Assembly (NCBI GenBank): GCA_965279295.1
Contig: CBDIHQ010000016.1
Direction: 5' to 3' (one strand)
Origin: Aquabacter sp965279295
Lineage (GTDB): Bacteria > Pseudomonadota > Alphaproteobacteria > Rhizobiales > Xanthobacteraceae
DNA: 64,000 nucleotides
Shown: one piece after another, positions 1 through 7,415 of the stretch
Position numbering within the stretch: the first letter of the stretch is position 1
Layout of the letters: every line of letters begins with the position of its first letter
Made by a program: the position numbers and the translations under genes
Notes under the pieces: model-generated
What the model was told of the DNA's origin: nothing
What the model saw: only the letters and a program-made list of their open reading frames with translations
Databases searched by the model: none

Positions 1-250
1 CCGCCAGCGGAATGCCGTCGAACAGCGCGCGCATGTCGCCGAGATGGGAAATCGGCACGCCGACCTTGCCGACCTCACCGCGCGCCAGGGGATGGTCGCT
101 GTCGTATCCGGTCTGGGTCGGCAGGTCGAAAGCAACCGAGAGGCCGGTCTGGCCCTTCGCGAGGTTGCCTCGATAAAGCTTGTTGGATTCGGTCGCCGTG
201 GAGTGCCCGGCATAGGTGCGGAACAGCCAGGGTTTGTCGCGGCTCACCAT
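1..250 (-). CDS. ecm: Ethylmalonyl-CoA mutase (MeaA/Ecm), N-terminal part
   Basis: Reading leftwards from an ATG at 250, the protein starts MVSRDKPWLFRTYAGHST and continues with KGQTGLSVAFDLPTQTGYDSD, the conserved N-terminus of B12-dependent acyl-CoA mutases of the MeaA/ethylmalonyl-CoA mutase type. The gene runs off the window, so only about 83 residues are visible and the cobalamin domain cannot be checked. I prefer the ATG at 250 over the in-frame ATG at 280 because a GAGG motif lies about 10 nt upstream of it and the length then fits the family. The enzyme converts (2R)-ethylmalonyl-CoA to methylsuccinyl-CoA. It lies divergently from ccr, which makes ethylmalonyl-CoA, so the two enzymes act consecutively in acetyl-CoA assimilation. 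Confidence 0.88.
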   Translation of the reverse strand, partial: MVSRDKPWLFRTYAGHSTATESNKLYRGNLAKGQTGLSVAFDLPTQTGYDSDHPLARGEVGKVGVPISHLGDMRALFDGIPLA

Positions 251-482
251 CTTCCCGATCCTCTTTTGCACCTGCTCCATTATGTAGTGTGCGCTGCAAC
301 GCTGCCGCCGTCGACGGGAATTTTACCGGCCAAGCCACGGCTTTGCGAACCGCAGGCGGATACCCCCACAAGTTCATGCGCGGGGCATCAAGAGGGGGCT
401 CGCCAGAGCTATTTTCTCTGCTACGCTGCAGCGCGAAATAACGTGGTTCCACAAAAATCCCACAGAGGAAGGAAGAGACGCT
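251..482. promoter_or_regulatory. Shared divergent promoter region of ecm and ccr
   Basis: This 232-bp gap separates the two divergently transcribed ethylmalonyl-CoA pathway genes and must hold both promoters. I see no convincing sigma-70 hexamers or strong palindrome in it. A clear ribosome-binding site sits just before ccr. Confidence 0.45.
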
Positions 483-1770
483 ATGGGCCAGACTGCAGTC
501 TCGAGCGCGTCAGCCGGCTCTGCGCTGAAGGATCTCTACGAAATCGGCGAGATCCCGCCTCTGGGACACGTCCCGGCCAATATGTATGCCTGGGCCATCC
601 GTCGCGACCGGCACGGTCCGCCCGAGGATTCCTTCAAGGTCGAAGTGGTGCCCACCTGGGCGCTGGGCGAGACCGACGTTCTGGTGCTCGTGATGGCGGC
701 CGGCGTCAATTACAACGGCATCTGGGCCGGCCTCGGACAGCCCATCACGCCGTTTTGACGTGCACAAGGCGCCCTATCATATCGCTGGTTCCGATGCCTC
801 GGGCATCGTCTGGGCGGTGGGTGCGAAGGTCACGCGCTGGAAGGTGGGCGACGAGGTGGTCGTGCACTGTAACCAGGACGATGGCGACGACGAGGAATGC
901 AACGGCGGCGATCCCATGTTCTCGCCGTCCCAGCGCATCTGGGGCTACGAGACCCCGGACGGCTCGTTCGCCCAGTTCTGCCGGGTGCAGGCGCGCCAGC
1001 TCATGCCGCGCCCCAAGCATCTCACCTGGGAAGAGAGCGCCTGCTACACCCTGACCATGGCGACCGCCTACCGCATGCTGTTCGGCCATCCCCCGCACAC
1101 CGTGAAGCCGGGCGACTATGTGCTGGTGTGGGGCGCCTCCGGCGGCCTCGGCGTGTTCGGCGTGCAGCTTGCCGCCGCGTCCGGCGCCCATGTCATCGGC
1201 GTGATCTCGGACGAGACGAAGAAGGATTACGTGCTCGGCCTCGGCGCCAAGGGCGTGATCAACCGCAAGGACTTCAAGTGCTGGGGGCAGCTCCCCACGG
1301 TCAATTCCCCCGAATACATGGAATGGACCAAGGAAGCGCGGAAGTTCGGCAAGGCGATCTGGGACATTACCGGCAAGCGCGACGTTGACATCGTGTTCGA
1401 GCATCCCGGCGAGCAGACCTTCCCGGTCTCCACCCTGGTGGCCAAGCGCGGCGGCATGATCGTGTTCTGCGCCGGCACCACCGGCTTCAACATCACCTTC
1501 GACGCCCGCTATGTGTGGATGCGGCAGAAGCGCATCCAGGGGTCGCACTTCGCGCACCTGAAGCAGGCCTCCGGCGCCAACCAGTTCATCATCGACCGGC
1601 GGGTTGACCCCTGCATGTCGGAAGTGCTGCCGTGGGACCGCATTCCCCACGCCCACACCAAGATGTGGAAGAACCAGCACCCGCCCGGCAACATGGCCGT
1701 CCTGGTGAACGCCCCCCGCGCCGGCCTGCGCACGCTCGAGGACGTCCTGGAAGCCTCCGCCGCGCTCTGA
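483..1770 (+). pseudogene. ccr: Crotonyl-CoA carboxylase/reductase, interrupted by a 1-bp frameshift
   Basis: This is an NADPH-dependent reductive carboxylase making ethylmalonyl-CoA from crotonyl-CoA and CO2, and the signature enzyme of the ethylmalonyl-CoA pathway. Residues encoded at 483-755 (from MGQTAVSS to GQPITPF) and at 757-1770 (DVHKAPYHIAGSDASG to ASAAL) together match a full-length family member of about 428 residues. They lie in different frames. A TTTT run at 753-756 creates a TGA where a TTT run would read Phe-Asp-Val-His straight through. The start ATG follows a good GGAAGGAAGAG ribosome-binding site. The nucleotide-binding segment WGASGGLGVFGVQ is intact in the second part. 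The GTG at 760 could only restart a protein lacking the N-terminal 92 residues. I cannot tell a real mutation from a homopolymer sequencing error. Confidence 0.85.
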
Positions 1771-1847
1771 GGCGGGGGAGGGGCTTTCTAGCACAGGGAC
1801 AAGCGCGCTTTTTTCCCATCGGATCGTCGCGTCATGCGCGATCCGCT

Positions 1848-2143
1848 CCCTCTCCCGCTTGCGGGGGAGGGGGTGAAAGGCGGGGGAGGGCGGGGCCTGA
1901 TGGCTGGGGATGTCTCGGTATGCAGCCAGGTTTTGGTTCGACCGACCCCTCGGATTTCACCCTCCCCCCTTGAGGGGGAGGGCAGGGTGGGGGGTATCTT
2001 TCCGCCTGGTTCGGCGCGGGTTTTCCTGGCGGCGCCATACCCCCCACCCCAACCCTCCCCCTCAAGGGGGGAGGGGGCAAAAAAGGGGTGAGAGTGCGGG
2101 GGGGTGAGAGTGCCGCCGCCATTCCCTCCCCCGCAAGCGGGAG
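1848..2143. repeat. Composite GC-rich palindromic repeat (outer arms, family B type)
   Basis: The left arm at 1848-1873 (CCCTCTCCCGCTTGCGGGGG and onward) and the right arm at 2124-2143 (CCCTCCCCCGCAAGCGGGAG) are near reverse complements. They match the arms of the repeats at 29890-30010 and 59761-59875. Here the space between the arms is longer because another inverted-repeat element (1960-2076) lies inside. Each arm is itself a hairpin. No open reading frame in this stretch looks like a real gene. Confidence 0.7.
1960..2076. repeat. Inverted-repeat element (family C) nested in the composite repeat
   Basis: The left arm at 1960-1997 and the right arm at 2038-2076 are near-perfect reverse complements of about 38 bp. 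Their inner edges are GGTGGGGGGTAT and ATACCCCCCACC, and about 40 bp separates them. The outer end of each arm is also a short palindrome around CTTGAG/CTCAAG. The structure resembles a small non-autonomous element or REP-type repeat. No transposase is nearby and I could not identify a target-site duplication. Confidence 0.65.
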
Positions 2144-2205
2144 CTCTGCGAAAGGGATCTCGCAAACGCCCTCGGTTCGCTAGATGCAAAGGCCGAGCTG
2201 CTTTT

Positions 2206-2331
2206 ACCTCTCCCCGAGGGGGAGAGGTCGGCTGCGAAGCAGCCGGGTGAGGGGGCTCCGACATTTCAGGGCTGGAAAGGGTTGTCCCCCTCACCCCAGC
2301 CCTCTCCCCCGCGGGGAGAGGGGGCATGCCG
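2206..2331. repeat. GC-rich palindromic repeat, family A, copy 1
   Basis: The first 54 bp (2206-2259), from ACCTCTCCCCGAGGGGGAGA to GTGAGGGGGCTCC, are identical to 24238-24291. The rest, ending in the hairpin CCCTCTCCCCCGCGGGGAGA near 2310-2331, is clearly related to the end of that copy. The element contains three hairpins: CTCTCCCCGAGGGGGAGAG, CGGCTGCGAAGCAGCCG and CTCTCCCCCGCGGGGAGAG. It lies directly upstream of the flavoprotein gene. The flanking segments 2124-2157 and 2368-2400 form a further imperfect inverted repeat of about 32 bp around it. Confidence 0.75.
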
Positions 2332-2477
2332 CAGTCACTCGACAAACACCACCAAACCCGCGCCTACCCCTTTCGCAGCGCTCCCGCAAGCGGGAGAGGG
2401 GACGAGGCCGCGAAGGCGGCGTCGTTGACTCACTTGGCGGCATGGACAGGGCGGGGGTTCGCAGGCACAAGCGGCGC

Positions 2478-3710
2478 ATGAGTATTGAACCCGCAGTCTG
2501 CATCATCGGCGCCGGTCCCGCTGGTCTCATGGCCGCCGAGCGGCTGGCCGAAGCGGGGCACAAGGTGGTCATGCTTGATCGCATGCCCTCGCCCGCGCGC
2601 AAGTTTCTGCTGGCCGGCCGCGGCGGGCTGAACCTGACCCACAGCGAGCCGCTGGACAAATTTCTCTCGCGTTATCGGCCGGCGTCGCCGCTCCTTCTGG
2701 ACGCGGTGCGCGCCTTTCCGCCCGACTCCGCGCGGGCGTTCTCGGCGGAGCTTGGCGAGGAAACATTCGTCGGGTCGAGCGGCCGGGTTTTTCCTCTCAG
2801 CTTCAAGGCGTCGCCCCTGCTGCGGGCCTGGCTGCGCCGGCTCAGCGCGAACGGCGTGGAACTGCGCACCCGCCATCTCTGGCGCGGCTGGTCGCCCTCC
2901 GGCGCGTTGCTGTTCTCGACGCCCGACGGCGACGTGGAACTGAAGCCAGAGGCGACCGTGCTGGCGCTCGGCGGGGCCTCCTGGCCGCGTCTCGGCAGCG
3001 ATGGCGGCTGGTCGGACCTGCTGCGCACCTGCGGGGTCGCGCTTGTGCCTTTCGCGCCGGCCAATGTGGGCGTTCGGGTGGCCTGGTCGCAGGTGTTCGC
3101 GGACCGCTTCGCGGGCGAGCCGCTGAAGCGCATTTCGCTGGCCTGCGGCGGTGTGGGCGTGAAGGGCGAGGCGATGGTCACGCGGGACGGGCTGGAGGGC
3201 GGTGCGGTCTATGCGCTCACCCGGGCGATCCGGCTCGCGATCACATCCGCCGGCCATGCCGACCTTGCCATCGACCTGCGGCCGGACCTGAGCGCGGAAC
3301 AGATCGCCGCGAAGCTGCGGGCGGTGCCCACCAAGCAGTCCCTGTCGAGCCGGCTGCGCAAGGGCGCCGGTCTGTCGCCCGCGGCCGCCGCGCTGTTGCG
3401 GGAGGGAGGCGCCCTGCCTCCCGATACCGATGCCTTGGCGAGGCAGATCAAGGCGGTGAAGCTGCGCGTCACGGAAACCGCCGGCCTGGAGCGCGCCATT
3501 TCCACTGCTGGCGGCATTTCCTGGGATGCGCTCGACCGGCGCTTCATGCTGCACGAACTGCCTGGCGTCTACGCCTGCGGGGAGATGCTGGACTGGGAGG
3601 CGCCGACCGGGGGCTATCTGCTCCAAGGGTGCTTTGCCACCGGATGGGCGGCAGCGGGCGGCGTGTTGGCGCAGCTTGGTAGCGCCTCAGCCGGAGAAGC
3701 CGCCCTCTGA
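2478..3710 (+). CDS. NAD(P)/FAD-dependent flavoprotein, HI0933/YhiN-like (TIGR03862-type)
   Basis: The 410-residue protein begins MSIEPAVCIIGAGPAGLMAA. This is a Rossmann dinucleotide-binding fold with GxGxxG at residues 11-16, followed by the family-typical FLLAGRGGLNLTHSEP. The C-terminal part has GGISWDALD and YACGEMLDWEAPTGGYLLQGC, the second FAD-contact region of HI0933-like proteins. The open frame extends further upstream into repeat DNA. I chose the ATG at 2478 because homology to the fold starts there. The physiological substrate of this family is not established. The last 24 bp overlap the end of the convergent DUF924 gene. Confidence 0.8.
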   Translation: MSIEPAVCIIGAGPAGLMAAERLAEAGHKVVMLDRMPSPARKFLLAGRGGLNLTHSEPLDKFLSRYRPASPLLLDAVRAFPPDSARAFSAELGEETFVGSSGRVFPLSFKASPLLRAWLRRLSANGVELRTRHLWRGWSPSGALLFSTPDGDVELKPEATVLALGGASWPRLGSDGGWSDLLRTCGVALVPFAPANVGVRVAWSQVFADRFAGEPLKRISLACGGVGVKGEAMVTRDGLEGGAVYALTRAIRLAITSAGHADLAIDLRPDLSAEQIAAKLRAVPTKQSLSSRLRKGAGLSPAAAALLREGGALPPDTDALARQIKAVKLRVTETAGLERAISTAGGISWDALDRRFMLHELPGVYACGEMLDWEAPTGGYLLQGCFATGWAAAGGVLAQLGSASAGEAAL

Positions 3711-4262
3711 GAGATATGCCTGCTCGTCTGCCGTCATGGTGCGATCCAGGATCGGATTGCGATGGGGGAAACGGCCGAAGCGGGCGATGATGTCGTGGTG
3801 CTCCACGGCATATTTCAGGTCGTCCGCCGAGCCGTGCCGCTCATACAGAGACACGCACCGCTGCTGATCCTCAAGCGTCTCCGCGTGCATGAACGGCAGG
3901 TAGAAGAAGCTGCGCAGCAGCGGGTCCACCTCGGCGTCGAAGCCCTGGCCCAGCGCGCGGTCGGCCACCGCGCGTGCCGCCGCATCGGTCGCGAAGGCGC
4001 GCGGGGTGCCGCGAAAGACGTTGCGGGGCATCTGGTCGAGCAGCAGAACCAGCGCCAGCGCGCCGTCCGGCGTCGCCTCATAATCGGCAAGCACGGTTGC
4101 GCCGGCGCCGCGCCGCACCGCGTCCTCGTGCGCGGCAAGCAGACGGTCTTTGATCTGCGCATCGAACGCCGGGTCCGACTTGAACCAGCGGTCGCGACCT
4201 GCCGCGAGCCAGAAGGCGAGGATGTCGGAGGGGGAGGGCAAGTGAGCCACGGTATCGCTCAT
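3687..4262 (-). CDS. DUF924 family protein
   Basis: A 191-residue protein with the DUF924 hallmarks: FWLAAGRDRWFKSD near the N-terminus, LLDQMPRNVFRGTPRAFATD in the middle, and LPFMHAETLEDQQRCV followed by FGRFPHRN near the C-terminus. The family is predicted to be all-helical and has no firmly established function. The start ATG overlaps the stop of the upstream CobW-type gene by 4 nt (ATGA), so the two are probably translationally coupled. The 3' end overlaps the convergent flavoprotein gene by 24 bp. Confidence 0.82.
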   Translation of the reverse strand: MSDTVAHLPSPSDILAFWLAAGRDRWFKSDPAFDAQIKDRLLAAHEDAVRRGAGATVLADYEATPDGALALVLLLDQMPRNVFRGTPRAFATDAAARAVADRALGQGFDAEVDPLLRSFFYLPFMHAETLEDQQRCVSLYERHGSADDLKYAVEHHDIIARFGRFPHRNPILDRTMTADEQAYLSEGGFSG

Positions 4263-5410
4263 CGGCGTGCCCGTGCCGGGGGGAGTCCCGCAGGCGCGAG
4301 GGGATTGTCGGAGAGCGCGGCGGCATCGGGCGTGTCGATCTGCGGCACCCCCAGGAAGGCGCTGAACAGGCGGCGCACCACTGCCGGGTCGAGATCGCGC
4401 ACGATCATGACGAGGCGGGTGCGATGGTCGTCGTCGGGCCATGCGGCGAGCCGTGCGGGGGGATGCATGATGTGCTGCACGCCATGAAGCACCACCGGCT
4501 TGGCCGGGTCGTCGGCGAGCTTCACGATGCCCTTCATGCGCAGCAAATTCGCCCCATAGGTGGCGCGAAGCAGTTCCAGGAACATATCCAGCGTGCCGGT
4601 GGAGACGGCGGCGTCAGTCGAGATGCTGAAGGCCTGTATGCGGGCATCGTGACGATTGACGTCCTGCGGGACATCGGTTTCCGCCGCCGCCACCCGCTCC
4701 TCCGCGAGCCAGCGCGAAACATCAGGGATCTTGCGCGAGGGGTCGTAGAGCCCGGCCTTGAGCAGCGCCATCGCGTCCGCTTCGCCTTCCGCCGCATCAA
4801 GCAGGGGGGCGGCGGGCACCAGCCGCTTCAGGCGGGCTTTCAGGGCGGCAAGGCCGGCGGGGTCGTGCGCCATGAGGTCGGACTTGGCGAGGACGATGCG
4901 GTCGGCCACCGCCGCCTGCTTCACCGCCTCCTCCTGCGCGTCGAGGGTCGCCGAACCGTTCACCGCGTCCACCACCGTCACCACGCCGTCGAGCCGGTAG
5001 CGCATGACGAGATAGGGGTGGCTCATGAGGGTGAACAGGATGGGCGCGGGATCGGCAAGGCCGGTGGTTTCCACGATCACCCGGTTGAACGGCGGCAGGC
5101 GGTTGTTGTCGCGCCCGCGCAGCAGATCTTCCAGCGCCGTGACGAGATCGCCGCGCACGGTGCAGCACAGGCAGCCGCTCGCGAGCAGGACGACGCCGTC
5201 CTGCACCTCGCGCACGAACAGATGGTCGAGCCCGATCTCGCCGAATTCGTTGATCAGCACGGCGGTGTCGGCAAGTGCCGGGTCCGCCAGAAGCCGGTTC
5301 AGCAGCGTGGTCTTTCCCGCGCCGAGGAAGCCGGTGAGTAGGGTGACGGGAATGGGCTCGGGCGGGCCCCGCCGCTCGGGAGCAGGCGCGGGCGTTTCGA
5401 TATCGGTCAC
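4259..5410 (-). CDS. CobW/COG0523-family GTPase (metal chaperone-like)
   Basis: A 383-residue G3E-family P-loop GTPase. The Walker A motif GFLGAGKTT is at residues 27-35, the metal-binding CxCC motif GCLCCT is at about 79-84, ETTGLADPAP follows, and the C-terminal CobW domain ends with the typical MLRMKGI-type strand (LLRMKGIVKLADDPAKPVV). COG0523 proteins act as zinc or cobalt metallochaperones. Which metal is handled here cannot be read from the sequence, and I see no Zur box or cobalamin genes beside it. It is probably co-transcribed with the overlapping DUF924 gene. The name cobW would over-specify the role. Confidence 0.85.
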   Translation of the reverse strand: MTDIETPAPAPERRGPPEPIPVTLLTGFLGAGKTTLLNRLLADPALADTAVLINEFGEIGLDHLFVREVQDGVVLLASGCLCCTVRGDLVTALEDLLRGRDNNRLPPFNRVIVETTGLADPAPILFTLMSHPYLVMRYRLDGVVTVVDAVNGSATLDAQEEAVKQAAVADRIVLAKSDLMAHDPAGLAALKARLKRLVPAAPLLDAAEGEADAMALLKAGLYDPSRKIPDVSRWLAEERVAAAETDVPQDVNRHDARIQAFSISTDAAVSTGTLDMFLELLRATYGANLLRMKGIVKLADDPAKPVVLHGVQHIMHPPARLAAWPDDDHRTRLVMIVRDLDPAVVRRLFSAFLGVPQIDTPDAAALSDNPLAPAGLPPARARR

Positions 5411-5457
5411 GAGATCGCCTTCAGGTACGGCTCACAGCGGGGCGCCGTGGAGGCGTG

Positions 5458-5733
5458 TCACAGCCTTTGCGGCGGGCGCGGCGCGCTGCGGATTTTCCGG
5501 CCGGCCTGGAGAATGAGAAAACCGGGCGTGACGCTCACGATGAAGATCACGTAGCCCAGGATAACCGCTGCGGTGCGCGATACCGCAAATCCGAGCACCC
5601 TGTGTCCGGCTTCATCTGGGCTTGGGGTCAGGCCCGGCAGGCTGAAATAAAGGCCGACCGCGATCAGCAGCCACCCCAGGGCTATGAGGCCTACACCGAG
5701 AGAGGGGTTCCGCCCGGTGAATTGGAATGCCAT
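5458..5733 (-). CDS. Small two-helix membrane protein of unknown function
   Basis: A 91-residue product preceded by an AGGGGAA ribosome-binding site. Two hydrophobic segments, around residues 12-33 (VGLIALGWLLIAVGLYF) and 52-75 (TAAVILGYVIFIVSVTPGFLIL), indicate an inner-membrane protein with a basic C-terminal tail. I do not recognise the family. It lies between the D,D-carboxypeptidase gene and the CobW-type gene in the same orientation, with short gaps on both sides, so it may belong to the same transcript. Confidence 0.55.
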   Translation of the reverse strand: MAFQFTGRNPSLGVGLIALGWLLIAVGLYFSLPGLTPSPDEAGHRVLGFAVSRTAAVILGYVIFIVSVTPGFLILQAGRKIRSAPRPPQRL

Positions 5734-5795
5734 CGTCTTCCCCTATGGCTGGCGGCAGGAGGCTGGCGGCTGACCAGCCTGGGTCCGGCGTCCGG

Positions 5796-7337
5796 TCAGG
5801 TGCCGGGACGGGTGGGGGGAGGGGGGCCAAAGGTCAGGGGGGCGTCATCCCCGTCCTGGCTCTTGGGCTTCAGCTTCTGCGCCGGTGCTGCGCTCGCCGC
5901 TTTGTCGCCGGAGGCGGCGGGCTTCGCCGCAGGCTTCAGCGCCGTCGGGGCCGGCTTCGCGTCCGGTTTGGCACTGGCCGATTTGGCGTCAGCCGGCTTG
6001 GTGTCGCTGGACTTCGCATCGGGCTTGGCCGCCGGCTTCGTGGCGGTCTTGGGTGCGTCGGTGCCATTGGGCGTGATGACGGCGGTCTTCTGCTTTGGTT
6101 TCGCGTCTGTCTTGGCTTCGCCATCCGGCTTGGCGGCGGGCGGCGGCGCGGGCTTGGCTGCCTGGAGCGCCTCGTCCTGCACCGCCGCGGCGGCATTCGC
6201 CGGGCCGACGAACACGCGGATCGGCGGCATGGAGGGCGGCAGGTTTTGCAGCAGCGCCGCGCCTTCGCCCTTGCTGAAGCCGGCGGCGACCGCGGCAGAG
6301 ACCGCATAAGAGGTCACGCCCTGGCCCTGGTTGTAGAGATTTTCGTCTTCGTTCTCGGCCGCAGCGACCGCGCGCTTGCGGTTGCAGACGTTCATGTCGG
6401 TGGGGGCGCCGTCCAGATTTGCGATGCTGTCCAGGGCGGGCGCGGAGGCGCCGAAGATCGACCAGGAGGGCTGGAAGCCCTTCTCGAACAGCAGCGCGGC
6501 CTGTTCCGTGCGCGCCACGGCGGACGGGGCGCCGAGGATAACCGCGATCAACCGCTTGCCATTGCGCGAGGCGGTGGCGACGAGGTTGAAGCCGGAGGCG
6601 CAGATGAAGCCGGTCTTCATGCCGTCGGCGCCGGGGTAGCGGTCGATCAGGCGGTTGTAGTTGCGCAGCACGATCTTGCCGAGGCGGATCGCGGGAATGC
6701 GGAACAGCGCCTCATGCTCGGGGAAATCATAGATCAGGTGACGCGCCAGGACCGCGAGGTCGCGCGCCGTGGTGATCTGGCCGGGGTCCGGCAGGCCGTT
6801 GGGGTTTTCATAATGGGTGCCGGTCATGCCGAGCCGCCGGGCGGTGGCGTTCATCTCCTGGATGAAATCGGCATAGGAGCCGCCCACGCCCTCGGCGATG
6901 AACACCGCCATGTCGTTGGCGGACTTCACCATCAGCATCTTCAGGGCGTTATCGAGGGTCAGCTTGGTGCCGGCCGCGAAGCCCATCTTGGTGGGCGATT
7001 GCGAGGCCGCGAACGGGGAGACCGTGAACAGGGAATCGAGCGTCACCCGGCCTTCCTTGACCGCGTTGAGCGCGACATAGACGGTCATCAGCTTGGTGAC
7101 GGAAGCGGGATACCAGGGCTTCCCGGCCTCCTGCTGCTCCAGCACCTTTCCGGTCTCGGCTTCCACGAGGAGGATCGGGGTGGCGCGTGCGGCGCCAGCA
7201 AGCAGGCCCAGCGACAGCAGTGCCAAGGCAATTCGGTGCAGAAAGCCCATGCGGTGCAGAGCGGCTTTCGCGCGCAGACGGCTCAAGCCCGGCAAAGCTC
7301 GCTTCAAAGCTTGCTCCATGAAATGAAAACGCCCCAT
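5796..7337 (-). CDS. D-alanyl-D-alanine carboxypeptidase (penicillin-binding protein, S11 family)
   Basis: A 513-residue low-molecular-weight PBP that trims the terminal D-Ala of peptidoglycan stem peptides. All three active-site motifs are present: SVTK at residues 79-82, SAN at 139-141 and KTG at 241-243. A hydrophobic export segment covers about residues 31-50 (GFLHRIALALLSLGLLAGAA). The ATG at 7337 has an AAGGAG ribosome-binding site 5 nt upstream, so I keep it even though it gives a long basic N-region; M30 would give a more standard signal peptide. From about residue 390 to the end lies a low-complexity Lys/Ala/Pro tail (repeated AKPDAK-like units). It is unusual for the family and possibly interacts with the cell wall. 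Confidence 0.88.
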   Translation of the reverse strand: MGRFHFMEQALKRALPGLSRLRAKAALHRMGFLHRIALALLSLGLLAGAARATPILLVEAETGKVLEQQEAGKPWYPASVTKLMTVYVALNAVKEGRVTLDSLFTVSPFAASQSPTKMGFAAGTKLTLDNALKMLMVKSANDMAVFIAEGVGGSYADFIQEMNATARRLGMTGTHYENPNGLPDPGQITTARDLAVLARHLIYDFPEHEALFRIPAIRLGKIVLRNYNRLIDRYPGADGMKTGFICASGFNLVATASRNGKRLIAVILGAPSAVARTEQAALLFEKGFQPSWSIFGASAPALDSIANLDGAPTDMNVCNRKRAVAAAENEDENLYNQGQGVTSYAVSAAVAAGFSKGEGAALLQNLPPSMPPIRVFVGPANAAAAVQDEALQAAKPAPPPAAKPDGEAKTDAKPKQKTAVITPNGTDAPKTATKPAAKPDAKSSDTKPADAKSASAKPDAKPAPTALKPAAKPAASGDKAASAAPAQKLKPKSQDGDDAPLTFGPPPPTRPGT

Positions 7338-7415
7338 TTCACTCCTTAACCCTTTTCGCAGGCGCGGAAAAGCCGAAAGGGTTTCACGTCTCGGCTCAGC
7401 CTTAACGCTTAGGCT

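Noticed and set aside
1848..2402. CRISPR array
   Set aside because: The repeats are palindromic, differ in length and lack regular spacers or cas genes.
2184..2477. Extended N-terminus of the flavoprotein
   Set aside because: The 98 added residues are translated palindromic repeat DNA, and the nucleotide-binding fold begins right after the ATG at 2478.
5727..7349. A 540-residue open frame on the plus strand
   Set aside because: It is antisense to the D,D-carboxypeptidase, which has complete catalytic motifs; the antisense product is low-complexity.
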